DNA from: Micavibrio sp.
GTDB taxonomy: Bacteria; Pseudomonadota; Alphaproteobacteria; Micavibrionales; Micavibrionaceae
Direction of reading: 5' to 3'
Length of the DNA: 64,000 bases
Assembly (NCBI GenBank): GCA_021604545.1
Contig: BQJE01000001.1
Coordinates: forward strand, 107,444-171,443
Part shown: piece by piece, positions 42,601 to 49,444 of the stretch
Layout of the letters: every line of letters begins with the position of its first letter
Position numbering within the stretch: the first letter of the stretch is position 1
Position numbers and translations under genes: made by a program
Notes under the pieces: model-generated
Databases searched by the model: none
Seen by the model: the letters and a program-made list of their open reading frames with translations, nothing else
What the model was told of the DNA's origin: nothing

Positions 42601-42787
42601 TATGCGTGAGAAATATGCTGATCCTATGGCGCAAACCGAAAAAGCGCGGCTGTTCGAAGTCGTTACGCGCCCCCGCCAGAACGCAGCCCTCGCCGATCGC
42701 CAGACATTGCTGAGCATTGTCTCCGAAGTTGATATGTTTGAGGGTTTTCTTGATTCTTACCGCGGCTCACAAAAACCATCGAATTGA
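39653..42787 (+). CDS. Large periplasmic TPR protein
   Basis: 1044 residues. A signal peptide (about 1-21, cut near GWAQ) precedes a beta-rich domain (about 22-120: LRVRTGEHEGYSRLVFDWKK) that resembles AMIN-type cell-envelope domains. A TonB-like P/K/E-rich spacer (about 130-225) should span the periplasm. A second beta-rich part (about 245-470) and a long TPR region (about 505-1035) with many helical pairs follow. Family identity is not certain. Being next to motB and able to span the periplasm, it may support the motor or cell wall. No ribosome site is obvious before the ATG. Confidence 0.7.
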   Translation: MTRILLLTLFCVIVPFQSGWAQEALRVRTGEHEGYSRLVFDWKKRVDYEADTSSKGRLVLTFKKDALVNTTGMQVGDKSNILAFEILSQSPLKISLAIPEGSRTRNFHAGERLVVDIYDPSGGKPKSQFQASRIKLPPPSSIEPPPEAKAQAPKKVAKIELKPPEKKEEVKKAEEKKTPEKKAEKAPEKPAEPVKPVEKAEALKVEHKEPLPVEVVEKEKLDDAKPDDAEVPSLISSLETADGEAIPPHVITITSTKNVGVSVFENYGELWLATDKDEFYLKPQINGPTPEIFPPFKEQKLGDDSKAYATKIPPGSNARGQGGGLLWRVVVSAEENKKHPVNPIREFEHRDAVRGGTLVWPFEEPAEILEFVDSISGDTLILATTGSSKDFAGPGREFVDFETLPSHIGLVIRSKVDDLEVRVTGDGIEVSRPGGLALASEQMLAMARDRKTSSENEKEGTKRKKPAPRIYSFSEWQMGGVSVMDQNENIILAGMNETPDGEKIENLITLARMYLSNGRAAEALGFIAFAQEELPELESNPDFLALRGVAHAMSWNSEEAFNSLSIESLKPFEEVNYWRAYALADLADWQQAYQVMPADTNTLYDYPEAVRSRLALVLSEVALRAGNIDMGEDLLVMVEEDKDKLEPPFKAALQYLKGEAARQAGNTDETKKLWKALSKGKDDLYRAKAGLALTRLQRQEGDITLEKAIDNLERLRYAWRGDQLEASIAYWLGRTYFDAKDYIKGLNIMREATGFSAGTRLGRRITEEMTEAFTDLYIGPHLNDVSPLDAVALYEQFSELTPAGPKGDKVVENLAERLVQADLLDRAGDLLKHQIEHRLKGDEAARVAVRLAAIRLLAAQPDYAMPALDKATAVLRTLPEEIATPMRYSEISLLRARAFSQDKKPDQALAILNGMDLTPDVNRLRADIAWKAAYWDDAAEALGDVILDRDISLTRPLKDEDATFILHRAISLNLASDRIALANMREKYADPMAQTEKARLFEVVTRPRQNAALADRQTLLSIVSEVDMFEGFLDSYRGSQKPSN

Positions 42788-42799
42788 CGGCCTAAAAAT

Positions 42800-44317
42800 T
42801 TATGAAGGCGTAGCTGGCGCTACTTCTATTTGAGGCGTAGTGGGTTTTTCTTGTAGAGGTGAAATTTCTTTCAGGAATTGAGGCAGTGTTGATTTCTCCA
42901 ATGGACTTTGGTCAATGCGGGTTTTGATGTCCTCATATTCCTGATCCGTAATTCGGCCCATTAAGTGAATATTTTCGACAAGCTCATAAGCAAGGTTCGT
43001 AATGGCATCATTTTGTGTTTGTATGGTTTGACCGGCGTAATCCAAAATCTGATCGATGGTCTCGGGTGAAGCATCCTGTGCCTGCAAGAAGCTCGGTTCA
43101 TCTGTCTGTGATTTTACCGGACCGATCATAATCCTGTCATCCGGGCCAAGGGGGCTGTTTTTATTCATGTCGTGGACTTGATTGATATGGTTTTGAAAAT
43201 CTTTTAGGCCACCTTCAAAAGCGCCCCATATACCACCGGCTTTATAATATTCATCCTGTACTTCTTTTGGGCTTAATCCTTCAAGGTTTTGTAAATCACC
43301 GTTAATGGTGTCGGCGGCCCAATTAAATGCGGCTGATGCCCCTGTGTCTGCCTCATGATACCATTCATCAGAAAAATATGAACCGCGTGAATTTACAGTC
43401 ATCTCCACCAGTTTCATCGGCGGCATTTCACCGGTTATACGGTTGGCTTCTATATTATGGCCGGTTGGAATATGGACCATGGCCGGATCAAGCCAGGCGA
43501 CATCTTTTGTATATGTCGTGCCATCTTCATTCCTGTGAACCACGTCTTCGCGCGCAAATAATTCAACAATAAAATTATTGGCCGATGCAGCCACAGCAGC
43601 ATCCGCCATGGTTATATCATGGCTTGACACGCCGTTACGGCAAGACAGAAAATTTATCTTCTTGGTCATGGCGTCATAAACCGGCATGTGAATGACATTT
43701 CTGCAATCACTCAGTTTTGTGTCTTTGCCCAAAACACTTTCATAAACATTGCGAATATCTTTTTGTTCAAACATATATTCTTCCGGCTCCCAGTCGGGCC
43801 TGATCCATTGAAACAGTTCTAAGCTGGCATAAGGTATTCCCCCTGCTAGCCACTTTGCACCGGTTGCAAGTCCATTAAACCCGCTTGTAAGCGTGTCGCC
43901 GTCAGGGTTATCAATAACATCTGTATTGGCCCATTCTTCTATGTCTGTGTTTATTTCTTCCGAGGCTTCGGCCAGACCGTCAAAAACTTGATCTGTTGCC
44001 ATTTTCAACGTGCGCAATCCTTTGTCCGGGAAAATTTGCGGCGTTGTTTCAACAAACAATTGCAAACCGTCTTTCATGGTGTACTTGGCTTTGTCTGGGT
44101 CGTCGGGATCACGGATGTTCATACCGGCGACCAAAAATGCCCCGACGGAAGATCCTTCCATGACCTGAAAAAGATCGACGGGTGATTGTCCGGTGAGTTC
44201 TTCAAGGCGCGCCAGAACAGTCAGGGGAATGATGCCTTTCATGCCACCACCCTGAATATAAAGCGTATAAATTGTGGGCTGTTGCCCTTCTATTAGCTGT
44301 GCACCCTCATCAGCCAT
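42800..44317 (-). CDS. Patatin-like phospholipase
   Basis: 505 residues from the ATG at 44317 (MADEGAQLIEG), chosen for the GAGG ribosome site eight bases ahead; the frame is open for 49 more codons upstream. Patatin signs: oxyanion loop IQGGGMKGIIPLTVLARLEE (21-40), nucleophile elbow GSSVG with Ser57, MADAAVAASANNF (about 238-250) as in patatin cores, and a candidate catalytic Asp278 in WLDPA where most patatins have DG(G/A). No signal peptide. The C-terminal ~150 residues are helical and unassigned. Bacterial patatins are lipid acyl hydrolases and sometimes secreted effectors. Confidence 0.85.
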   Translation of the reverse strand: MADEGAQLIEGQQPTIYTLYIQGGGMKGIIPLTVLARLEELTGQSPVDLFQVMEGSSVGAFLVAGMNIRDPDDPDKAKYTMKDGLQLFVETTPQIFPDKGLRTLKMATDQVFDGLAEASEEINTDIEEWANTDVIDNPDGDTLTSGFNGLATGAKWLAGGIPYASLELFQWIRPDWEPEEYMFEQKDIRNVYESVLGKDTKLSDCRNVIHMPVYDAMTKKINFLSCRNGVSSHDITMADAAVAASANNFIVELFAREDVVHRNEDGTTYTKDVAWLDPAMVHIPTGHNIEANRITGEMPPMKLVEMTVNSRGSYFSDEWYHEADTGASAAFNWAADTINGDLQNLEGLSPKEVQDEYYKAGGIWGAFEGGLKDFQNHINQVHDMNKNSPLGPDDRIMIGPVKSQTDEPSFLQAQDASPETIDQILDYAGQTIQTQNDAITNLAYELVENIHLMGRITDQEYEDIKTRIDQSPLEKSTLPQFLKEISPLQEKPTTPQIEVAPATPS

Positions 44318-44407
44318 GATCTTTCCCTCTATTACTTTGTTTTTCTTATAAAAAGTTTCGTTCATTATAGGGGGGAAGGTCTTAAGAGCAGGTAAACAGG
44401 CATTTAC

Positions 44408-44477
44408 CTTGACATTGTAGGATATATTTCCTATAATGTTGGCATGAAAAACGGACCACAACACATATTGCCGTCAT
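44408..44477 (+). repeat. 70-bp promoter cassette, copy A
   Basis: Matches copy B (45690-45759) at 62 of 70 positions with no gaps. It contains a perfect sigma-70 promoter, an internal palindrome and the first codons of a short ORF, and runs directly into a palindromic repeat. Confidence 0.85.
44409..44437 (+). promoter_or_regulatory. Perfect sigma-70 promoter with internal operator-like palindrome (A)
   Basis: TTGACA (44409-44414), a 17-base spacer, TATAAT (44432-44437). The spacer holds TAGGA-N6-TCCTA (44418-44433), whose right arm overlaps the -10 box, so a repressor bound there would block polymerase. An ATG follows six bases after the -10, about where transcription should begin. Confidence 0.8.
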
Positions 44478-44551
44478 CCCGTTGGCACGCCGCGTTAGCG
44501 GCGTTTGCACAAACGGGATCTACTAAGCCTTTGGCATGTGCTCCGGTTTAA
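44444..44551 (+). CDS. Possible leaderless 35-residue ORF (A)
   Basis: Starts MKNGPQHILP and stops after CAPV. It shares NGPQHIL with the ORF of cassette B. The ATG lies at the expected +1 of the perfect promoter, so it could be a leaderless mRNA. The rest is palindrome sequence and antisense to the end of the 355-residue gene. It could equally be a small RNA. Confidence 0.25.
   Translation: MKNGPQHILPSSRWHAALAAFAQTGSTKPLACAPV
44473..44519. repeat. Palindromic element (ATCCCGTT ... AACGGGAT)
   Basis: Outer arms atcccgtt and aacgggat, inner arms cgccgc and gcggcg around a gtta loop. It lies directly downstream of promoter cassette A. Built like the other palindromic elements but with its own sequence. 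Confidence 0.75.
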
Positions 44552-45590
44552 CACTCGGACTTTCCTGAGAATCACTTGTATCCGCTGCAGCGGTTTGAAA
44601 TTTTTTATTAACTTTCTGATCCAGAGCGCTTGGTTCTTGCGCTAAATCATCACCAAGCCCGAATGTTTCGTTGATATACTCATCGGCGGCGTTTTCGAGA
44701 GATTCCAATCCATCCATCACCGCATTACCGAGGGATTCGGGACGCAATCGCAAATGTGCTTCTTCCCGTATTTCCGGCGGCAATGTTTCAAGCCAACCAT
44801 CAAAAGCCTGTTGAGTTTTCAATTCTTTACCAACAATACTGGGATCAAGAGCCACCTGTTCAGCATGCGGGTGTGCAACATCTATCAGATATTGATTATA
44901 GGCGCTTTGCGGCAACTTACCTTCAGTAACCATGGCCGAAGCCTCACTTTGCAAACCAAGAAAATCTGCCGCTGCAGGAATGATAGCAACGCCGGGTATA
45001 ACCTTTAAAATACGCAAAAGACCTTGCCCCATTTTTCCTACCAAGCTCATTGGTCCTTTTCTCAGAGCCCATTCATTTACATTGTCTTTCATATATCTAC
45101 GAGACGCCCCTCTGATACCGAACTGATCAGCTATACTTTTTGGCGGAGTATCCATCACTTTTCTTAATTCTTCTTTATCCCAGACCTGTGTCATATTCCG
45201 CATACGTTCGATAGTCGGTGTATGATGTAACTGTTTATCAAGGGTAATATCTACAGATTTAAGAATCTCTCTGTAGATTGGATTGCTTTCTGCTAGTTGC
45301 AATAATTTTTCATTTTTTTTAATTGCGTCTGTGAGACTTATCGGTATCCCGCCTGTTCTATTTGGACCATAGGTTTTACTTAACCTTTCCAAACCATCTT
45401 GCACAACCTCCAAGCCTTGTTGGCCATGACGTCCAGCTTCTTCAAGAATATCCATTACTACTACGTTTATTCTTCCTCTATATGCATCAGTTACAGGCTT
45501 CGAACTTTCAACAGCATCCAATACTCTGTAGCTTAAATATCTAAATTGACGTTCTATATCTTGGATATTTATTTCAGTTGTTGCTGGCAT
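44523..45590 (-). CDS. Hypothetical protein, 355 residues, between two promoter cassettes
   Basis: Not recognised. Mostly helical and soluble, with one short hydrophobic stretch (about 190-210: LLRILKVIPGVAIIPAAADF) that may be a membrane or buried helix. The last ~45 residues are low-complexity and acidic, S/Q/E-rich. GAGG lies nine bases before the ATG. It is on the same strand as the patatin gene and has a similar low-complexity C-terminus, so the two may be functionally linked. The two 70-bp direct repeats lie on either side, as if the gene had been inserted or duplicated with them. Confidence 0.65.
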   Translation of the reverse strand: MPATTEINIQDIERQFRYLSYRVLDAVESSKPVTDAYRGRINVVVMDILEEAGRHGQQGLEVVQDGLERLSKTYGPNRTGGIPISLTDAIKKNEKLLQLAESNPIYREILKSVDITLDKQLHHTPTIERMRNMTQVWDKEELRKVMDTPPKSIADQFGIRGASRRYMKDNVNEWALRKGPMSLVGKMGQGLLRILKVIPGVAIIPAAADFLGLQSEASAMVTEGKLPQSAYNQYLIDVAHPHAEQVALDPSIVGKELKTQQAFDGWLETLPPEIREEAHLRLRPESLGNAVMDGLESLENAADEYINETFGLGDDLAQEPSALDQKVNKKFQTAAADTSDSQESPSVKPEHMPKA

Positions 45591-45689
45591 TTTACTAACC
45601 CTCTATTTGCTATATCTATTACACCGCTGCTGGTATCCTACTCCCCCCCGGTTAATATATAGTTAAGGAAAATGAAGGTGTCTAAAGCT

Positions 45690-45759
45690 CTTGACAAAAT
45701 AGGATGAATTTCCTATAATGTCGGCATGGAAAACGGACCACAACACATATTGCTGTCAT
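45690..45759 (+). repeat. 70-bp promoter cassette, copy B
   Basis: Second copy of the cassette at 44408-44477, same strand, 1282 bp away, with the 355-residue gene in between. It also runs directly into a palindromic repeat, but of a different family. Confidence 0.85.
45691..45719 (+). promoter_or_regulatory. Perfect sigma-70 promoter with internal operator-like palindrome (B)
   Basis: TTGACA (45691-45696), 17 bases, TATAAT (45714-45719). The palindrome ATAGGA-N6-TCCTAT (45699-45716) has 6-bp arms. The spacer bases next to the -35 differ from copy A while both palindrome arms are kept, which suggests selection on the palindrome. Confidence 0.8.
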
Positions 45760-45953
45760 TGCGAGGAGCGCCAGCGACGCGGCAATCCAAAAGCCCAAGC
45801 AAAAAAAGTTGGATTGCCACGGCCTTCAGCCTCGCAATGACGGTAGAAAAGCACCCCGCTTTCTGTTGGCCGTCAGGCCAACCTTTGCGCATTTTTATTA
45901 TGAAAATATACTTTTCACGGAACAGACTAAAGGATTATCATTATGTGAGATAA
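45726..45953 (+). CDS. Possible leaderless ORF, 75 residues (B)
   Basis: Starts MENGPQHILL at the expected +1 of promoter B. Residues ~10-40 are the translation of the palindromic element (SLRGAPAT ... WIAT ... AMT), a well-known false-protein signature. Only the first nine residues are shared with ORF A. Coding status is doubtful. Confidence 0.25.
   Translation: MENGPQHILLSLRGAPATRQSKSPSKKSWIATAFSLAMTVEKHPAFCWPSGQPLRIFIMKIYFSRNRLKDYHYVR
45755..45842. repeat. Palindromic repeat element (GTCATTGCGAGGAG family), copy 2
   Basis: Ends gtcattgcgaggag and cctcgcaatgacgg pair with each other, and the inner caatcc/ggattg pair is kept. Same family as 949-1042. Confidence 0.85.
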
Positions 45954-46062
45954 AACAAGGGTTTACCCTTTAACATGTGCAGAAAATGCAAGGGAGGGTG
46001 ACCCCTCTCCAAAAAATGAGGAACGAACTGACGAAGTCTAATAACGTCTTGGAATCAAAGCT

Positions 46063-46911
46063 TTACGGGCCGGGTCCGGGTGTTGTTGGGGGTACATTCG
46101 GCACCACGTCAAAGCCCTGGATCAGCGATCCGGCGATCAGATACCAGCCATCGACCAGCACAAAAAAGATGATTTTGAACGGCAGAGAAATCGTCACGGG
46201 GGGGAGCATCATCATCCCCATCGACATCAGGATCGAGGCGGTCACAAGGTCAATAATCAGGAACGGCAAAAACAGCATGAATCCGATTTCAAACGCGCGG
46301 CGCAGCTCGGTAATCATAAAAGCCGGAATGATCACCTGCAGCGGGATGTCATCGACAGTATCAAACGGGCCTTCCTGACTGTAATTGGCGAACAGCTCAA
46401 GATCCTGTTCGCGTACATGTTTCAGCATAAAGGTTTGGAACGGTGCGACGCCTCTTTCAAAAGCCTCGATCTCGTCAATTTCTTCGGCAATGAGCGGTTT
46501 GATGGCTTCTTCATAGGCGGCTGTAAAAGTTGGCGCCATAATGAAAAAGGTGAGGAATAGCGCTAGCGAAATCATCACCGTATTGGGTGGTGTTTGCTGG
46601 ATACCAATCGCGGTTCGCAAAAAAGAGAGTACAACGATGATCCGTGTGAAGCTGGTCATCATAATTAGGATTGATGGTGCCAGTGATAAAATGGTGAGCA
46701 GCGCTACCAGCTGGATTACGCGGCCCGAAACGGTTCCATCGCCTTCGCCGCCAAGATCGATCGAGATGTTCTGCGCGAGCGCTTCATGACCAGCCAGAAT
46801 ACACAGAGTCACAAAAGCGCTGAGAGCAAGGGCTATACAGGCTTTGGTAAGGTTCCTATGCGCATCCTTATGCGCGTTTTTACTGGATGGTTTTGCTTGG
46901 CGTTTTTTCAT
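46063..46911 (-). CDS. fliP: Flagellar export protein FliP
   Basis: Core of the export pore. From the ATG at 46911 (MKKRQAKPSSKN) it has 282 residues; the frame is open 27 codons further, but that would lie deep in fliO. It overlaps the fliO end by 32 bases. A signal-like segment (about 23-47, ending EALAQ) is typical of FliP. The core motifs follow: LAPSILIMMTSFTRIIVVLS, FLRTAIGIQQTPPN, and MITELRRAFEIGFMLFLPFL. The last ~15 residues are P/G-rich. Confidence 0.95.
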   Translation of the reverse strand: MKKRQAKPSSKNAHKDAHRNLTKACIALALSAFVTLCILAGHEALAQNISIDLGGEGDGTVSGRVIQLVALLTILSLAPSILIMMTSFTRIIVVLSFLRTAIGIQQTPPNTVMISLALFLTFFIMAPTFTAAYEEAIKPLIAEEIDEIEAFERGVAPFQTFMLKHVREQDLELFANYSQEGPFDTVDDIPLQVIIPAFMITELRRAFEIGFMLFLPFLIIDLVTASILMSMGMMMLPPVTISLPFKIIFFVLVDGWYLIAGSLIQGFDVVPNVPPTTPGPGP

Positions 46912-47188
46912 TGCTCTTCTTTGGTTTGATATCATTTTCGACAACAGTTTCACCATTCGGTCCCAAAATGACAAGATGTTGTTTGTCATCACGCTCTAGG
47001 AGAATTGCTCTGTGTCTTGCATCAAGCGGCAGCGCTTCAATAACCTTGAGCCGCTTTACTCCGTTTGATGTTTTCATTCCTGTGGATAAGCCGAACCGTT
47101 TTAGGAGCAGCGCCAATCCGCCCATTAGCGCCAACACAAAAGCAAGGGCGAGCACAAGGCGCAGGATTTGGGGCAGTTCGGATTCCAT
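46880..47188 (-). CDS. fliO: Flagellar protein FliO
   Basis: 102 residues: one membrane segment (about 9-30: LRLVLALAFVLALMGGLALL) then a small basic domain with KVIEALPLDARHRAILLERD and HLVILGPNGETVVE, the FliO pattern. It helps assemble the FliP ring. It starts three bases after the stop of the small gene upstream and overlaps fliP. Confidence 0.92.
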   Translation of the reverse strand: MESELPQILRLVLALAFVLALMGGLALLLKRFGLSTGMKTSNGVKRLKVIEALPLDARHRAILLERDDKQHLVILGPNGETVVENDIKPKKSNEKTPSKTIQ

Positions 47189-47190
47189 TA

Positions 47191-47457
47191 TTAGCTTTCG
47201 GGATCACTCTGGAGCTTTTGTTGGTATTCACTCAGAGCCAAAGCCAGTTCGTCAAGCTTTCCAATCATCTCGGCCATCATCGGCTGGACTCTGGCTGTGG
47301 TTTCATCATCGGCGGCTTCGATATCGCTGCACAGGCCTGAAACGCGCTCATCCAGATTGCTTAAATCCGGCATCTCGTTGCTTTTTACCTTGGTGAGTGC
47401 ATCTTCAACGAAAGTGGTTAATTCGTGGAATCGCTCTTCATAATTCTCGTCACTCAT
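47191..47457 (-). CDS. Small helical flagellar-operon protein, 88 residues
   Basis: Not recognised as a named family. Acidic and helical throughout (RFHELTTFVEDALTKVKSNE near the start), no membrane segment. It lies between the FlhB-C-like gene and fliO with a two-base gap to fliO, so it is part of the same transcript. It could be a small export chaperone; that is inference from size and place. Confidence 0.65.
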   Translation of the reverse strand: MSDENYEERFHELTTFVEDALTKVKSNEMPDLSNLDERVSGLCSDIEAADDETTARVQPMMAEMIGKLDELALALSEYQQKLQSDPES

Positions 47458-47478
47458 ATAGTAGAGCTCCCTTATTTC

Positions 47479-47889
47479 TTACTCTATTTCACCAATATCA
47501 CCTTTGAACACAGTATCAAAAGGATTTGGCGCGCCATTGGCTCTGTAAACATAGGACAAAACTTCCGCTACAGCCATAAAAGCCTCGCTGGGAATGGGGG
47601 AATCGATCTCAAATTGAGCCAGCATTTCGGCCAGTTCGCCGTCCTCGCGGACTTTGATTCCATTGTCAAAAGCCAGTTGCAGAATCTTCTCGGCAATTTT
47701 TCCCCGTCCGGCGGCGGTAATACGGGGAATATCTGGCCTGTTTTCGGATTCCTGGATGGCGACAGCGGTCTGTCGTTTGGGAATTTTGTTTGTATTTGAA
47801 CGACTTAAGCCGGGATTGCTGTCGTTTTCACTGTCATTATCGTATTTATCGACCACTGGCACGCTTCCTGCAATTGTTTGATCAGACAC
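47479..47889 (-). CDS. FlhB C-terminal-like protein (FhlB type)
   Basis: 136 residues. The C-terminal ~80 (RITAAGRGKIAEKILQLAFD, NGIKVREDGELAEMLAQFEI, FMAVAEVLSYVYRANG) resemble the cytosolic end of FlhB after the cleavage site, but there is no NPTH motif and no membrane part. The N-terminal 55 residues are polar and disordered-looking. Stand-alone FlhB-C paralogues are known in some bacteria and can partly replace the cleaved FlhB tail. The start is a GTG at 47889. The flgB sigma-54 promoter lies inside its first codons on the other strand. Confidence 0.8.
   Translation of the reverse strand: MSDQTIAGSVPVVDKYDNDSENDSNPGLSRSNTNKIPKRQTAVAIQESENRPDIPRITAAGRGKIAEKILQLAFDNGIKVREDGELAEMLAQFEIDSPIPSEAFMAVAEVLSYVYRANGAPNPFDTVFKGDIGEIE
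47857..47872 (+). promoter_or_regulatory. Sigma-54 promoter of the flgB-C-fliE-Q-R-flhB operon
   Basis: TGGCACG-CTTC-CTGCA with GG and GC 12 bases apart. The predicted transcription start is near 47884, ~42 bases before the flgB ATG at 47926, which also rules out an earlier flgB start. Confidence 0.88.
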
Positions 47890-47925
47890 GTCTCATCAGG
47901 TGGAGTAAAACAAGGTATTCAGACA

Positions 47926-48339
47926 ATGACCACAGAAAATATATCTCTTTTTAAGGCAATTGGCGCAAAAATGGACTTTTTGAACCAGCGCCAGCGCATT
48001 ATTTCGCAAAATATATCCAATTCAGATACGCCAAAATACCGGCCCAAAGACCTTGTGCCTGTCGATTTTGGTAAGGTTCTTCAGGGTGTTACCAAGCAGG
48101 GTTCGCATTCCGTTTCACTGGATACGACCAGAGCCAATCATTTGCCGCCGCCGAATGAAATTCCGGGGACGAAATCACGCAAGCAAAAGGAAACCTATGA
48201 GGTTGCACCGGTGGGCAATGCGGTTGTTATGGAAGAACAGCTGATCAAATCAAACCAGACGGTCGCTGATTACAATCTGATGACCAGTCTTTACCAGAAA
48301 AATGTCGGGCTGATTCGTATGGCCATTGGCGCCAGATAG
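47926..48339 (+). CDS. flgB: Proximal rod protein FlgB
   Basis: 137 residues from the ATG at 47926 (MTTENISLFKAIGAKMDFLN); the longer frame would begin before the predicted transcript. ISQNISNSDTPKYRPKDLVP is the FlgB core, and NQTVADYNLMTSLYQKNVGL the conserved end. AAGG lies ten bases upstream. First gene of the operon. Confidence 0.95.
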   Translation: MTTENISLFKAIGAKMDFLNQRQRIISQNISNSDTPKYRPKDLVPVDFGKVLQGVTKQGSHSVSLDTTRANHLPPPNEIPGTKSRKQKETYEVAPVGNAVVMEEQLIKSNQTVADYNLMTSLYQKNVGLIRMAIGAR

Positions 48340-48356
48340 GCTAGGGAGAAATAATC

Positions 48357-48776
48357 ATGGGTTCAGAACTTCTTAATGCAATGCAAATCTCCGCCATGGG
48401 CATGCGCGCTCAGGGTGAGAGGATCAGGGTCATTACCGAAAACGTTGCCAACGCCAATACGGCGGCCGGCACACCGGATGAAGATCCGTATGCACGCCAA
48501 ATAATCACGTTTAAAAATGAGATGGACCGCCAGTTGGGGATCAATCTTGTTGAGGTTGATGATATTACCAAAGACAAGAAAGCACCGTTCCCAACCAAGT
48601 ATATGCCGGATCATCCGGGCGCTGATACGAATGGCTATGTAAAGATGCCCAATGTGAACATGATGATCGAGGTTATGGATGTACGCGAGGCACAACGAAG
48701 CTATGAAGCTAATTTGGGGATGATTGAACAATCACGCTCAATGATACTGCGGACCATCGATATGTTGCGGAACTAA
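48357..48776 (+). CDS. flgC: Proximal rod protein FlgC
   Basis: 139 residues: MQISAMGMRAQGERIRVITE, NVANANTAAGTPDEDPYARQ and the end motif NVNMMIEVMDVREAQRSYEA are diagnostic. It follows flgB by 17 bp. Confidence 0.96.
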   Translation: MGSELLNAMQISAMGMRAQGERIRVITENVANANTAAGTPDEDPYARQIITFKNEMDRQLGINLVEVDDITKDKKAPFPTKYMPDHPGADTNGYVKMPNVNMMIEVMDVREAQRSYEANLGMIEQSRSMILRTIDMLRN

Positions 48777-48809
48777 ATAATAAGAGTAGAATGACTGGAG
48801 GAGTAAGAT

Positions 48810-49127
48810 ATGCCGATAGATAAAATCATAGATCCGAATGTTGCGGCCAATGCCTACGGCAAGACCCTGGGTATAGGGAGCAAGGGCGTATCCGGCGGAG
48901 ATGACGATGGTGTTTCCTTTTCCGATTTTCTTAAGAAATCAGCCCGCGATTCCATTGATACCTTAAAAGGTGGCGAAGCCATGAGCGCCAAGGCTGTGAC
49001 AGGCGAAGCTGATATCACGGAAGTGGTGGCTGCTGTTACGTCCGCCGAGTTAACGCTGCAAACTGTTGTAGCTGTTCGTGACAGGCTCATCGGCGCTTAT
49101 CAGGAAATTATGCGGATGCCCGTATAG
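48810..49127 (+). CDS. fliE: Hook-basal body complex protein FliE
   Basis: 105 residues. FSDFLKKSARDSIDTLKGGE and the end VTSAELTLQTVVAVRDRLIG with AYQEIMRMPV are the FliE pattern. It joins the MS ring to the rod. GGAGG precedes the ATG. Confidence 0.95.
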   Translation: MPIDKIIDPNVAANAYGKTLGIGSKGVSGGDDDGVSFSDFLKKSARDSIDTLKGGEAMSAKAVTGEADITEVVAAVTSAELTLQTVVAVRDRLIGAYQEIMRMPV

Positions 49128-49167
49128 TAGTTGACAGTCGCCCGTTTTCCGTCAGACTATTCTTAAT

Positions 49168-49434
49168 ATGAACGATACAGAAGTTATTGAAACCGCCAGA
49201 CAGGCCTTGCTGATTGCTATTGAGATCGGCGCGCCGGTTTTGATTATCGGGTTGGTGGTTGGTGTTTCGATTGCCCTCATTCAGGCCCTTACACAAGTTC
49301 AGGAAATCACGCTGGTCTTCGTTCCCAAAATCCTCGCTATTTTTCTGGCGCTGTTTTTCTTCCTGCCTTTTATGATGACACGCCTGGTCGTGTTCATGGA
49401 ATCGCTGGCCGATCGCATGATCGGGCTGGGGTAG
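49168..49434 (+). CDS. fliQ: Flagellar export protein FliQ
   Basis: 88 residues with two membrane helices (about 13-38 and 48-72). VIETARQALLIAIEIGAPVL and LIQALTQVQEITLVFVPKIL are typical. Part of the FliPQR export pore. Confidence 0.96.
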   Translation: MNDTEVIETARQALLIAIEIGAPVLIIGLVVGVSIALIQALTQVQEITLVFVPKILAIFLALFFFLPFMMTRLVVFMESLADRMIGLG

Positions 49435-49444
49435 GGGGCGGATC

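Larger units (their letters stand above)
45591..46062. other. Gap between the 355-residue gene and fliP
   Basis: 472 bp. The middle holds promoter cassette B and a palindromic repeat. From 45843 to 46062 I see only A/T-rich sequence with no supported gene and no clear terminator for fliP. Confidence 0.5.
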
